DNA from: Companilactobacillus zhongbaensis
GTDB lineage: Bacteria; Bacillota; Bacilli; Lactobacillales; Lactobacillaceae
NCBI RefSeq assembly: GCF_003946515.1
Contig: NZ_RHOM01000002.1
Location: 1-64,000, forward strand
DNA length: 64,000 nucleotides
Direction of reading: 5' to 3'
Positions 48,531 to 57,393 of the stretch are shown here, one piece after another (positions within the stretch are counted from its first letter, which is position 1; each line of letters begins with the position of its first letter). Made by a program: the position numbers and the translations under genes. Below the pieces are notes generated by a model, which saw only the letters and a list, made by a program, of their open reading frames with translations, was not told the origin of the DNA and ran no database searches.

Positions 48531-50865
48531 TAAAGAAAATAAATTAATTTCAGATATTCTCGAATTTTTCAGAAGCAATCCCGATCGTCGGTACACTTCT
48601 GAACAAGTTGAGGATTCACTAAGAATGCACGGTTCATCCGCATTCAAACGTGTTGTTAAAGCTTTGGCAGTCTTAGAAGGTGAAGGAAAGATCACTTTGA
48701 CTAACAAAGATGAATTTAAGATGGCAACACAAACACAAGTCTTGGAAGGTGTTTTTAAGGCTAATGAAAAAGGATTTGGTTTCGTTCGTTATGACGAAGT
48801 AGAACCAGATGCTTTTATTATGCGCGACAACACTCTCCATGCGGTCAATGGTGATGAGGTCGAGATCCAGATCACTAAACCATCAAATCCTTGGGACGAT
48901 AAGGGTCCTGAAGGTAAGATCACTAAGATCATCGAACGTTCTGTAACTAAATTGGTGGGTGAATTCCACCCATATAGTGATGCTCAAGTTAAAAAGTCCG
49001 GTCACTTCGGTTACGTTCAAAGTCACGAAAAACGTTTTTCGACTTATATGATTTTTATCTCAGACAAGGGACTTCACCCACAAATGGGCGATATGGTCCA
49101 AGTATCGATCGATGAATATCCTAGTGATTCTCATCCACAAAGTATGGAAGGTACAGCTCTGGAGATCATTGGTAATAAAAATGATCCGGGTGTTGATATC
49201 ATTTCCATCGTCTTGGATAACGATATCAACCCTGAGTTCCCACAAGAAGTCCTTCAAGCTGCTGAACAGATCCCTGATCATGTTACTGAAGCAGATCGTG
49301 AAGGTCGTCGTGATCTAACTAAGAATACCGTCATCACTATCGATGGGGATGACTCAAAAGACTTTGACGATGCCGTTGAAGTCGAAAAAATGGCTAACGG
49401 TCATTATCATTTAGGTGTGCACATCGCCGACGTTACTCATTACGTTCGCGAAGGATCACCGATCGATGAGGAAGCTTATAAACGTGGGACGAGTACTTAT
49501 TTAGTTGACCGTGTTATCCCAATGCTTCCATTTAGATTGTCAAACGGTATTTGTTCATTGAATCCAGGAGAAGATCGTCTAGCTCTCACTTGTGAGATGG
49601 AGATCGACGAAAACGGCGATATTTTGACACAAGACATCTTCCCAAGTGTGATCCAATCTAAATATCGAATGACTTATAACAACGTTAACGAGATCTTAAA
49701 AGGTGACGTTGAGTTAACTGAAGAATATTCTGCTTTAGTACCAATGCTCAAAGACATGGCTGATCTTCATAAGATCTTATTCGACAAGCGTCATGAACGT
49801 GGTGCGATCGACTTTGAAGAAACTGAAGCACAAATCATCGTTGATGAAAACGGTAAGCCAATCGACATCAAGCTGAGAAATCGTGGAACTTCCGAAAGAA
49901 TGATCGAATCATTCATGTTGGCTGCTAACGAAACAGTGGCTAAGCATTATAACTTGAGTCACGTACCGTTCTTGTATCGTGTCCACGAAAAGCCTGATTC
50001 AGAAAAAGTTAAAAACTTCTTCGAATTCGTGGCTGCAATCGGCGTTGAAGTCAAAGGTAATATCAAAGACATCACACCTAAGATGTTCCAAAATGTGCTA
50101 GCTAAAGTTACTGACACACCTGAAGAAGCAGTTGTCACGATCATGTTGCTTCGTAGTATGCAACAAGCTAGATATTCTGACGAAGCGCTAGGCCACTTTG
50201 GTTTAGCCGCTAAATACTATACTCACTTCACTTCACCTATCAGACGTTATCCTGACTTGATCGTGCATCGAATGATCCACGAATATGCAGAATTCGGATT
50301 TACTGATAAAGAAAAAGACAAGTGGAAAGAAAAACTTTCACCAATTGCTGACCATACTTCTAGTCGTGAAAGAAAGTCGATCGATGCTGAACGTGCCGTT
50401 GACGATCTGAAGAAGACTGAATATATGGCAGACAAAGTCGGTGAAGAATTTGACGCCGTTGTTAGTTCTGTAACTAGCTTTGGAATGTTCATCCAATTGG
50501 AAAATACCGTTGAAGGTTTGATCCACATTTCAAACATGAAAGACGACTACTATGAATTTGACGAAAAGAGTATGTCAATGCATGGTAGAAGTAACGGTAA
50601 GATCTTCAAAGTTGGTCAACCGATCAAAGTTAAGCTCATGAGAGCAGACGTTGAACAACGTAAGATCGACTTCGAACGGGTCTTAACACCAGAAGAAGAA
50701 GAACAAGTTAAGAAACGTGAAGAAGAATTCAAGAAACGTCGTGCCAGCCACAGTCGTAGCACTTTCCGTAACAAAGGCGGCAAAGGTGGTAACAATCGTC
50801 GTGGTGGTGGACACGGACGTTCTAACAACAATAACAAGAGACGTGGTAAATACGAAAGCAGGTGA
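48523..50865 (+). CDS. rnr: Ribonuclease R
   Basis: A processive 3'-5' exoribonuclease that degrades structured RNA and works with tmRNA-SmpB. 780 residues from ATG 48523, with GAGGAA upstream inside est. Order: winged helix (about 1-65), cold-shock OB domains (EGVFKANEKGFGFVRYD), RNB catalytic domain with TIDGDDSKDFDDAVEV, S1 domain (GEEFDAVVSSVTSFGMFIQLE) and a basic, Gly/Asn-rich tail. smpB follows by 6 nt. Confidence 0.97.
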   Translation: MPDKENKLISDILEFFRSNPDRRYTSEQVEDSLRMHGSSAFKRVVKALAVLEGEGKITLTNKDEFKMATQTQVLEGVFKANEKGFGFVRYDEVEPDAFIMRDNTLHAVNGDEVEIQITKPSNPWDDKGPEGKITKIIERSVTKLVGEFHPYSDAQVKKSGHFGYVQSHEKRFSTYMIFISDKGLHPQMGDMVQVSIDEYPSDSHPQSMEGTALEIIGNKNDPGVDIISIVLDNDINPEFPQEVLQAAEQIPDHVTEADREGRRDLTKNTVITIDGDDSKDFDDAVEVEKMANGHYHLGVHIADVTHYVREGSPIDEEAYKRGTSTYLVDRVIPMLPFRLSNGICSLNPGEDRLALTCEMEIDENGDILTQDIFPSVIQSKYRMTYNNVNEILKGDVELTEEYSALVPMLKDMADLHKILFDKRHERGAIDFEETEAQIIVDENGKPIDIKLRNRGTSERMIESFMLAANETVAKHYNLSHVPFLYRVHEKPDSEKVKNFFEFVAAIGVEVKGNIKDITPKMFQNVLAKVTDTPEEAVVTIMLLRSMQQARYSDEALGHFGLAAKYYTHFTSPIRRYPDLIVHRMIHEYAEFGFTDKEKDKWKEKLSPIADHTSSRERKSIDAERAVDDLKKTEYMADKVGEEFDAVVSSVTSFGMFIQLENTVEGLIHISNMKDDYYEFDEKSMSMHGRSNGKIFKVGQPIKVKLMRADVEQRKIDFERVLTPEEEEQVKKREEEFKKRRASHSRSTFRNKGGKGGNNRRGGGHGRSNNNNKRRGKYESR

Positions 50866-50871
50866 TGAGCT

Positions 50872-51342
50872 GTGAAGAAACATCATGAAAAATCTGCTAA
50901 TGAAGTAGCAACCAATCGTAAAGCAAGACATGATTACTCTATCCTCGATACTTACGAAGCAGGGATCGAATTGACCGGAACAGAGATCAAGTCGATTCGT
51001 GCTCGTAAGATAAATATCAAAGATGGATTCGTCCAAGCAAGGGATGGCCAATTATGGCTCGAAAACGTCAATATTGCCATCTACGATCAAGGAAACCAGT
51101 TTAATCATGATCCATTGAGAAATCGTCGCTTACTGCTTCATAAGAAAGAGATCCATCGTATCGTCGGCACCATCCAAGAAAAAGGAATCACCGTCATACC
51201 TTTGAAAGTCTATCTAAAACATGGCTTTGCTAAAGTATTGATCGGTGTTGCTCAAGGTAAAAGACAATACGACAAACGAGAAACAATCAAAAAACGTGAT
51301 CAAGAACGAGAGATCCAACGCGCAACGAAAATGCGTTATTAG
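50872..51342 (+). CDS. smpB: SsrA-binding protein SmpB
   Basis: Brings tmRNA to stalled ribosomes for trans-translation. 156 residues: [21 protein letters not shown] start, oligonucleotide-binding barrel with [22 protein letters not shown], and the basic tail with [13 protein letters not shown]. It starts at GTG after GGTGATGAG. No tmRNA gene is visible nearby. Confidence 0.97.
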   Translation: MKKHHEKSANEVATNRKARHDYSILDTYEAGIELTGTEIKSIRARKINIKDGFVQARDGQLWLENVNIAIYDQGNQFNHDPLRNRRLLLHKKEIHRIVGTIQEKGITVIPLKVYLKHGFAKVLIGVAQGKRQYDKRETIKKRDQEREIQRATKMRY

Positions 51343-51366
51343 ACTCGAGTCTGATCACGTTTTTTG
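51321..51366 (+). terminator. intrinsic terminator after smpB
   Basis: The hairpin ATTAGAC-TCGA-GTCTGAT, extended by a partly paired GCGTT/ACGT outer stem, is followed by TTTTTT. Confidence 0.7.
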
Positions 51367-51448
51367 TATAGTTTTTGTAAATGAATCTTTACAATGTATA
51401 GTGCCCAATATCATACGTTGAAACTTATCGTTGTGATAGAATTTACTT

Positions 51449-51973
51449 ATGGAAAATATTAATAGTATCAATCTGACCCAGCTTCACCTGTTTTCCACGG
51501 CCAAAGAAGCATTATCGAGCCGGGTGATGATGAAATATACGATAACTGATTTAGAACGGCAATCTCAAAAGGGTCGAAGCGTCATTTACTACCATTTCCA
51601 ATGCATGGAAGACTTTTACTTCGAATTATTTGAGAAATACATAATCGCAGAAGTGACGAAAGGATGTAGCTCGTACGAAGAACTAGTCGTCTCAGTCGTC
51701 GATTTTATTTTATCCAACAAAATCTTGTGTCAAAACTTAGCCAATCTAAGCAACATCCTAAATAAGCCAGACTACTTGCTAAACAAATTTGCCAGTTGCT
51801 TCAACAAATTTGAATTGCCGGACAACAAATTAAAACCCTCCCAATATCATTTAATGGGAGGCATAGTCCACACGATCCAAACGTGGTTCGAAAAAGATCT
51901 CAAACTTACCAAAGTAGAAATGGTAGATCAACTATTAGAGCAAGGTGACTTATTGAGAAATTATCTAAAATAA
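51449..51973 (+). CDS. TetR/AcrR-family transcriptional regulator
   Basis: 174 residues. The N-terminal helix-turn-helix (about 14-60: STAKEALSSRVMMKYTITDLERQSQKGRSVIYYHFQCMEDFYFELF) is the TetR type. The C-terminal helical domain has no recognised ligand signature. No obvious target gene is adjacent: downstream lie two tandem Z repeats, then a GNAT. The last third leans towards A+C, like the region that follows. Confidence 0.8.
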   Translation: MENINSINLTQLHLFSTAKEALSSRVMMKYTITDLERQSQKGRSVIYYHFQCMEDFYFELFEKYIIAEVTKGCSSYEELVVSVVDFILSNKILCQNLANLSNILNKPDYLLNKFASCFNKFELPDNKLKPSQYHLMGGIVHTIQTWFEKDLKLTKVEMVDQLLEQGDLLRNYLK

Positions 51974-51984
51974 CGAACATATCA

Positions 51985-52173
51985 AGCAAAATGTTCAAAA
52001 GTAAAACAAATCAAAGAAATTGTATATTTTCAGAAACAACGAACTAAAGTAGGATAAAACTTGTAAGAAAAAAGGGACATTTTCTTATATTGAAAGCAAC
52101 ATAGAGGCAGTGTTCAGTCCCATAATCCACCACCAAATATAAATAAAAAAGGCCGGTAAAACGGTCTTTTTTA
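51985..52173 (+). ncRNA. Z repeat copy 1, putative small RNA gene
   Basis: Shares with the copy about 230 nt downstream, in the same order, AACnAACTAAAGTA, AACTTGTAAG, GGGACATTT-CTTAT, a TGTTCAGTCCC box and a terminator. GGGAC (52074-52078) pairs with GTCCC (52117-52121). The unit ends in hairpin AGGCCG/CGGTCT and six T (52147-52173). The shared GTATATTTTCAG near its start may be part of a promoter, but I cannot fix -35 and -10 boxes. No shared peptide: the short ORF starting near 51991 is not conserved in copy 2. Confidence 0.6.
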
Positions 52174-52215
52174 GTATCTAAAATAATTATAAAAAGAACA
52201 AAAACAACTCAAAAA

Positions 52216-52403
52216 CAACAAAATGTCCAATAATTAAACAAATTTTAAATACTGTATATTTTCAGAAAAAACAAACTAAAGTAAGCTATAACTTGTAAGG
52301 CAAGGCGGGACATTTCCTTATAAAAAATAAAAAAGAGGAGGTTGTGTTCAGTCCCACAAATTAAAAATATAAATGTAAAAAGGCCAGTTAGCGGCCTTTT
52401 TTT
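52216..52403 (+). ncRNA. Z repeat copy 2, putative small RNA gene
   Basis: A second copy of the unit above. GGGAC (52307-52311) pairs with GTCCC (52351-52355). The terminator AGGCC-AGTTAGC-GGCCTT with seven T ends near 52403. The arm between the paired boxes differs in sequence from copy 1, while the boxes, the upstream block and the terminator position are kept. From 52404 to 52535 a fragment resembling the upstream block (TTGTATTATTTCCAGC near 52490) may be a third, degraded copy. Confidence 0.6.
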
Positions 52404-52535
52404 AATATCAGAAAAGGCAAAAGAAATTTTAATAAAAATATCAAAAGCAACGATATAACGCAGCAATCATGAAAAAAATCGCAAAAATTGTATTATTTCC
52501 AGCAAATACTGTATGATATTGTTCGAGGTGAAATA

Positions 52536-53126
52536 ATGTTTAGATATGCAAAAGAGGAAGACGCCGAGCAGATATTGCCCACGCTATTTCAAATTTTTGA
52601 CGAAATGGAACTAGAAGTCTTCAAGGAAGTAGGAAACGAAACCATGAAACAAGTAATAAGAGAAGGCTTCGAACTACCAAACTATCGCTACGGCCTAGAC
52701 AACATCCTAGTAGATGAAGAAAAAGGCAAAGTAGCAGCCATCGCCATCAGCTATCCAGAAGAAGACGAAGACACCATAGACGCCCCTCTAATAAAAATAT
52801 TAAAAAAACACGGAATCAATCAAGAATCACTATTTACAGATAAAGAAGCCTGGCCAGGAGAATGGTACCTAGACTCCTTTGCAGTAGCACCAGAATTCCA
52901 AAATCAAGGAATAGGAACCAAAACCCTAAAAGACTTCATCAAATTACTACAAGAAAAGGGCGAAAAAGTCCTAAGCCTAAACGTAGACGTAGAAAATGAA
53001 CCAGCAAAACACGTCTATGACAAAGTAGGCTTCAAAAAAGTAGGGCAACTATACATTGGAAGTCACCTTTACGATCACATGCAGTATGATTTAGAACAAG
53101 AAATTGAAGAAGAAAAAGTAAGCTAA
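52536..53126 (+). CDS. GNAT-family N-acetyltransferase
   Basis: 196 residues from ATG 52536, with GAGGTG 5 nt upstream; a longer frame from 52488 lacks a site. The acetyl-CoA fold is clear: MFRYAKEEDAEQILP start, WYLDSFAVAPEFQNQGIGTKTLKDFI loop (Q-N-Q-G-I-G), and LNVDVENEPAKHVYDKVGFKKVG. Substrate unknown. Codon use is strongly A- and C-ending throughout, unlike the GNAT gene at 57390, matching the A+C-rich zone around the Y-D repeat. Confidence 0.85.
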   Translation: MFRYAKEEDAEQILPTLFQIFDEMELEVFKEVGNETMKQVIREGFELPNYRYGLDNILVDEEKGKVAAIAISYPEEDEDTIDAPLIKILKKHGINQESLFTDKEAWPGEWYLDSFAVAPEFQNQGIGTKTLKDFIKLLQEKGEKVLSLNVDVENEPAKHVYDKVGFKKVGQLYIGSHLYDHMQYDLEQEIEEEKVS

Positions 53127-53165
53127 ATCAAATCAAGAAATATAAGATATTAGATAAACAAAAAG

Positions 53166-53214
53166 GAAAGGCCGCACCCCAAGCAAAGTAAACGGGGATG
53201 CGGCCTTATTTTGT
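53166..53214 (+). terminator. intrinsic terminator after the GNAT gene
   Basis: AAGGCCGCA (53168-53176) pairs with TGCGGCCTT (53199-53207), and CCCC (53177-53180) with GGGG (53194-53197), with one bulged A. From 53215 to 53416 the DNA is purine-rich and holds nothing I can name. Confidence 0.85.
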
Positions 53215-53416
53215 ATACAACAGGAAGGGATAGGAGAAACTAGGAACTGCGATATTCAAGCGAAGCGAGAAGAGAGCAATAATAAAACAATAATAGAATA
53301 GCAATCGATGAAGAACGCTAAAAAAAGTTGAACAGATAAGGAGCACAAACAAGAATGGGAGAAAGGCAGATAAAGCAAGGGAACAAAATCCAAACCAAAA
53401 CAGTTCAGCAGGAAAA

Positions 53417-53648
53417 AACTAAGTACCGTACCCCAAACAACAAAAGATTGTTGGTACAAACCTAGGTTCTGGGGGGATGGAGGAAAATCGCTGTCAGCTG
53501 TGAAATTCCACTTAGCGGTTTACCGCTTAGTGGAAGGCCCAGCTGTGAGATGTCCGGGTGAACTTCCCGGATAGCTCAGAGTGGTGCCCACAGCGTTCCA
53601 CAGCGAATTTTCCGGAATTCCCCCAGAACCGGCAGTGAACCACCAACC
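53417..53648 (-). repeat. Y repeat, full copy Y-D (structured, second subfamily)
   Basis: The outer stem is GGTTCTGGGGG (53465-53475) with CCCCCAGAACC (53620-53630). Next, GGAAAAT (53482-53488) pairs with ATTTTCC and CGCTGT (53489-53494) with ACAGCG (53600-53605). Inside are CAGCTG arms with hairpin TTCCACTTAGCGG/CCGCTTAGTGGAA, and a hairpin pairing TGAG with CTCA and TCCGGG with CCCGGA. It starts at AACTAAGTACC like Y-C. On the minus strand the last hairpin reads GAGCTATCCGGGAAGT, nearly the same as in Y-A. The 80 nt after it (53641-53720) are 89% A+C. Confidence 0.8.
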
Positions 53649-53742
53649 AAAATACCACCACCACAAAGAAAAACTCCAAAAAAAATAACCACCAAAAGGC
53701 AGCCATAAAAAACCAAAAATCAAACCCAAAAATCAAACCCCA

Positions 53743-54282
53743 TCAAGACCTATCACAATTGAGATAAGACAACCGCTTCTTACCATGAAAATGACCAACA
53801 CCATCATCAAACGGCTTACCAGGAGTCTTAACATACTTATTAAGAAAAATCGCAATCAAAACCCCGCATTCCAGATCCTCAATATCACGGAACCGCAGTT
53901 GCAACCCAGGTTGTCCCAAACTCAAAATCACCGGAGACACCTCCATCACAACATCGTGCTTGTTCTTAATATGATAATTAGACAAAGGAATATTGCCGAT
54001 CACATTCCAATTGATCTTGCCGATATGAACATACTTAACTTCAATCATCGGAATAGTATTGATCGTTGCGACTTCTTCACCGTTTACTTCGATGGAAAAG
54101 CTACGCAAAAAACTATTCTTCATCTTGATCTCAGCAACTTTGTCGTTTAATCGATTAAACAGCTGGATCAAATAAGGGTTCTCTTTATCACGAGTGGCAA
54201 TGAAGACCGTTTCCTTATTAATGTTAGAAACAACCATCAAGTTACCAGCTAACAGATCTGCTGTTCGAATATACAAGTTCAT
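53743..54282 (-). CDS. Uncharacterised beta-rich protein, possibly LURP-one-like
   Basis: 179 residues with no membrane segment. Alternating beta strands around MVVSNINKETVFIATRDKENPYLIQLFN and DKVAEIKMKNSFLRSFSIEVNGEEVATINT loosely resemble the LURP-one/tubby-like fold; this is a weak guess. It overlaps the HAD gene by four bases (ATGA), so the two form an operon. The C-terminal part reads through the A+C-skewed DNA near Y-D. Confidence 0.65.
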   Translation of the reverse strand: MNLYIRTADLLAGNLMVVSNINKETVFIATRDKENPYLIQLFNRLNDKVAEIKMKNSFLRSFSIEVNGEEVATINTIPMIEVKYVHIGKINWNVIGNIPLSNYHIKNKHDVVMEVSPVILSLGQPGLQLRFRDIEDLECGVLIAIFLNKYVKTPGKPFDDGVGHFHGKKRLSYLNCDRS

Positions 54283-55163
54283 TCACAATTACCTACGGTT
54301 TTGTTATTTTGAATTACTTTTTCGATTATCTTTGCAACACCATCATTTACATTCGTATCAGTGTGTTCGTCAGCGATAGCTGCGATCTCAGGGACGGCAT
54401 TTTTCATGGCCACGCCCACACCTGCAGCTTTGATCATCGAGTAGTCATTCATGTTATCGCCGATAGCCATGACTTCTTCAGGTTTGACGCCTTTTTGTTT
54501 AGCATATTCCATCAAGGCCGTACCTTTTTGGGCATCCACACTATTGATCTCCAAATTATTAGGAGATGATGATGTAATAACTATATCATCAATTGCTCCC
54601 AAACTAGCTTTCAGAGGTTTAAAAATTTCGTCTTGGCGATTGTCAAAAACTAGTAATTTCATGACTTTAGTATTTTCGTCGTTCAATATTTCATCATAGT
54701 TATCCACGTAGATCGTTTTAGCGTGCTTCAAAACTTCTTTAGTATCTGCCAAAGCTTTTTCATAAGTCGTCGTTGGATTCAAGACGTTGAGAAGTTGGGC
54801 GATGCTGACAGTCCTTTTTTCTAAGCTATTGGAAAAAACACCTCTGTCAGTGATAAGCTCGTAATATAAGTTGTGCTCTTCCATATAATTGGCAACTTTG
54901 TGGGCAGAAGTCTTTGAAACAGGATTACTGGAAACTAATTTTTCATCCTTGTTGTAAACTTCGGCACCATTTAAGGTAATGTATCCTGGGTGGAACTTGT
55001 TCATCAAAAAAGGTTTGGCTTCATCAAGTTGGCGGCCAGAGGCAATTAAGAAATCGATCCCATTTGCGGTAGCTTGGTTGATGGCTTCAATATTTTTTTG
55101 CGAAATCATCATTTTTTCATTTAACAATGTTCCGTCCATATCTGATGCGATGATTTTGATCAT
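54279..55163 (-). CDS. Cof-type HAD-superfamily phosphatase
   Basis: 294 residues from ATG 55163 (MIKIIASDMDGTLLN), with GGAGG 8 nt upstream; the ATG at 55178 overlaps that site. HAD motifs: nucleophile Asp in DMDGTLL, Ser/Thr in IASGRQ, Lys in DAQKGTALMEYAK and acidic GDNMNDYSMIKAAG. The C2-type cap is the Cof/YbiV kind, acting on sugar phosphates, FMN or similar small phosphates. Substrate unknown. Confidence 0.9.
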   Translation of the reverse strand: MIKIIASDMDGTLLNEKMMISQKNIEAINQATANGIDFLIASGRQLDEAKPFLMNKFHPGYITLNGAEVYNKDEKLVSSNPVSKTSAHKVANYMEEHNLYYELITDRGVFSNSLEKRTVSIAQLLNVLNPTTTYEKALADTKEVLKHAKTIYVDNYDEILNDENTKVMKLLVFDNRQDEIFKPLKASLGAIDDIVITSSSPNNLEINSVDAQKGTALMEYAKQKGVKPEEVMAIGDNMNDYSMIKAAGVGVAMKNAVPEIAAIADEHTDTNVNDGVAKIIEKVIQNNKTVGNCE

Positions 55164-55246
55164 AAATTCAGCCTCCATGCGTTAAACTTATAGTTGCATA
55201 TTAACATATTTTTAAAATAAATTTTTCAATAAGGTGAGTGTTGTTT

Positions 55247-55939
55247 GTGCATAAATTTATTAAAAATGACTGGCAAGATGTTTTACAAAGTCAATTTCAA
55301 CAAGAATACTATCAGAAGCTTCATGATTTCTTAAAAGAGGAATATGCCACGAAGGAAATTTATCCTAATATGTATCAAATCTTTCAAGCTTTTCAGTGGA
55401 CTTCCTTTGAAGATACGAAGGTCGTTATTTTGGGTCAGGATCCTTATCACGAACCAGGTCAGGCTATTGGTTGTAGCTTTGCCGTGGCTCCCGGGATCAA
55501 GATTCCACCTTCATTAGTTAATATTTACAAGGAATTGCAGTCGGATATTGGCTGCACTCCGGTCAATCATGGCTATTTGAAAGCTTGGGCCGATCAAGGA
55601 GTTTTATTATTGAACTCGGTTTTAACCGTTCATCGCGGTCAAGCTTATTCACATCGTGGTAAAGGTTGGGAGCAATTGACTGATTTTGCCATTCAGAAAC
55701 TATCCGAAAAAGGCGGGGTCGTCTTTATTTTGTGGGGTAGTGCTGCTAAGAGTAAATCAGCTCTGATCGACACTTCCAAGAATACGATCATCTCGTCAGT
55801 TCATCCTAGTCCATTATCGGCTTATCGAGGATTTTTTGGATCAAAACCATTTTCTCAAACAAATAAAGCGCTTTTACGATACAATGAAAGGGTAATCAAT
55901 TGGCAATTACCAACGATTGTCAATGAAATGGAGGAATGA
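55247..55939 (+). CDS. ung: Uracil-DNA glycosylase
   Basis: Removes uracil from DNA at the start of base-excision repair. 230 residues from GTG 55247 (MHKFIKNDW), 8 nt after AAGGTGAG; an in-frame GTG at 55238 lies inside the site. Catalytic Asp65 lies in [11 protein letters not shown] and the DNA-contact loop is [11 protein letters not shown]. Its stop overlaps the pta ribosome site. Confidence 0.97.
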   Translation: MHKFIKNDWQDVLQSQFQQEYYQKLHDFLKEEYATKEIYPNMYQIFQAFQWTSFEDTKVVILGQDPYHEPGQAIGCSFAVAPGIKIPPSLVNIYKELQSDIGCTPVNHGYLKAWADQGVLLLNSVLTVHRGQAYSHRGKGWEQLTDFAIQKLSEKGGVVFILWGSAAKSKSALIDTSKNTIISSVHPSPLSAYRGFFGSKPFSQTNKALLRYNERVINWQLPTIVNEMEE

Positions 55940-55941
55940 TA

Positions 55942-56910
55942 ATGGATTTATTTGATAGCTTGAAAGAAAAAGTAAACGGAAAGGATCTAACGGTTGTTTT
56001 CCCAGAAGGTGACGAACCTCGTATTTTAGAAGCTGCCGCAAAACTAAACAGTGAGAAAGTTTTGAAGCCTATCTTGCTTGGTGACGAAACAGAAATCAAA
56101 CAAGTTGCCAGCGACAATTCTTTTGACTTAGGCGATATTGAAATTCTTAGTCCTAAAACATACCCAGAATTCGACAGCATGGTCGATGCTTTCGTTGAAC
56201 GTCGTAAGGGTAAGAATACTAAAGAACAAGCTGAAGAAATGCTTCAAAATGTTAATTACTTTGGAACAATGTTAGTATATCTTGATAAAGCTGACGCAAT
56301 GGTATCAGGTGCAGTTCACTCAACTGGTGATACAGTTCGTCCAGCATTACAAATTGTTAAAACAGCTCCAGGCAACTCACGTATTAGTGGTGCCTTCATT
56401 TTACAAAGAGGCGACGAGAGATACTTATTCTCAGACTGTGCTATCAACATCGATCCAGATGCTCAAACATTAGCTGAAGTTGCAGTTCAAGCTGCTAAAT
56501 CAGCTAAGTTGTTCGACATCGATCCTAAAGTTGCTATGTTGAGTTTCTCAACTAAGGGCAGTGCCAAAGGTGATCAAGTAACTAAAGTTCAAGAAGCTAC
56601 AAAATTGGCTAAAGAAATGGCACCAGATGTTCCTATCGATGGTGAATTGCAATTTGATGCTTCATTCGTACAATCAGTTGCTAACCAAAAAGCACCAGGT
56701 TCAGAAGTTGCCGGACACGCCAATGTCTTCATCTTCCCAGAACTTCAATCAGGTAACATCGGCTACAAAATCGCTCAAAGATTTGGTGGCTTCGATGCAG
56801 TTGGTCCTATCTTGTTGGGCTTGGACAAACCTATCTCAGACCTTTCACGTGGATGCAACGCTGATGATGTTTATAAGTTGTCGATCTTGACTGCTGCTTT
56901 AGCACTTTAA
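55942..56910 (+). CDS. pta: Phosphate acetyltransferase
   Basis: Interconverts acetyl-CoA and acetyl phosphate in the Pta-Ack pathway. 322 residues from ATG 55942, chosen because GGAGG (55930-55934) is 7 nt upstream; ATG 55936 is only 1 nt away. Family motifs: VFPEGDEPRIL, ADAMVSGAVHSTGDTVRPALQ, MLSFSTKGSAKG and PDVPIDGELQFDASF. Confidence 0.96.
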   Translation: MDLFDSLKEKVNGKDLTVVFPEGDEPRILEAAAKLNSEKVLKPILLGDETEIKQVASDNSFDLGDIEILSPKTYPEFDSMVDAFVERRKGKNTKEQAEEMLQNVNYFGTMLVYLDKADAMVSGAVHSTGDTVRPALQIVKTAPGNSRISGAFILQRGDERYLFSDCAINIDPDAQTLAEVAVQAAKSAKLFDIDPKVAMLSFSTKGSAKGDQVTKVQEATKLAKEMAPDVPIDGELQFDASFVQSVANQKAPGSEVAGHANVFIFPELQSGNIGYKIAQRFGGFDAVGPILLGLDKPISDLSRGCNADDVYKLSILTAALAL

Positions 56911-56931
56911 TTTAAATAATTGAGGAGAAAA

Positions 56932-57393
56932 ATGCAGGAATATAGTTTACAAACTCATTCGTATCAAGACACCGAAACTTTCGGACAAAATTTTGCGAAA
57001 CTGGTCAAACCAGGGGATGTTATTTTATTAAATGGCGACCTCGGTGTGGGCAAGACCACGTTTACCCGTGGTTTGGCTCGTGGTTTAGGGATCAGTAAAA
57101 ATGTCAAAAGTCCGACTTTCACATTGATCCGTGAGTATCAAGACGGCAAAATGCCACTTTACCACATGGACGCTTATCGTCTAGAAAATAATATGGATGA
57201 GGACTTAGGATTTGATGAATATTTCCACGGCAGTGGAGTGACCGTTGTCGAGTGGCCTCAGTTCATCAAAGATGAAGTCCCCGAAGATCACATTTCGGTC
57301 AATATTAAGCGTCACAACGAGGATGACCGGGATATCGTCGTTAAACTCTACGGCAAGAAATATGAAACTAGAGATTTTGGAGCGATCGTATGA
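56932..57393 (+). CDS. tsaE: tRNA threonylcarbamoyladenosine biosynthesis ATPase TsaE
   Basis: The ATPase partner of TsaB-TsaD in making t6A37 of tRNA. 153 residues from ATG 56932 after GAGGAG. The P-loop is GDLGVGKTT (about 35-43), followed by SPTFTLIREY and YHMDAYRLE. Its stop overlaps the next GNAT start (ATGA). Confidence 0.95.
   Translation: MQEYSLQTHSYQDTETFGQNFAKLVKPGDVILLNGDLGVGKTTFTRGLARGLGISKNVKSPTFTLIREYQDGKMPLYHMDAYRLENNMDEDLGFDEYFHGSGVTVVEWPQFIKDEVPEDHISVNIKRHNEDDRDIVVKLYGKKYETRDFGAIV

Noticed and set aside
52245-52466. 73-codon minus-strand ORF across Z copy 2
   Set aside because: Covers the terminator and is not present in Z copy 1, so it is not a shared feature of the repeat.
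53527-53736. Overlapping 69-codon minus-strand ORFs through Y-D
   Set aside because: Two frames are open at once in the same structured, skewed DNA, which argues against either being coding.
53785-54150. 121-codon plus-strand ORF opposite the LURP-one-like gene
   Set aside because: No ribosome site; it is antisense to the better supported gene, which is translationally coupled to the HAD phosphatase.
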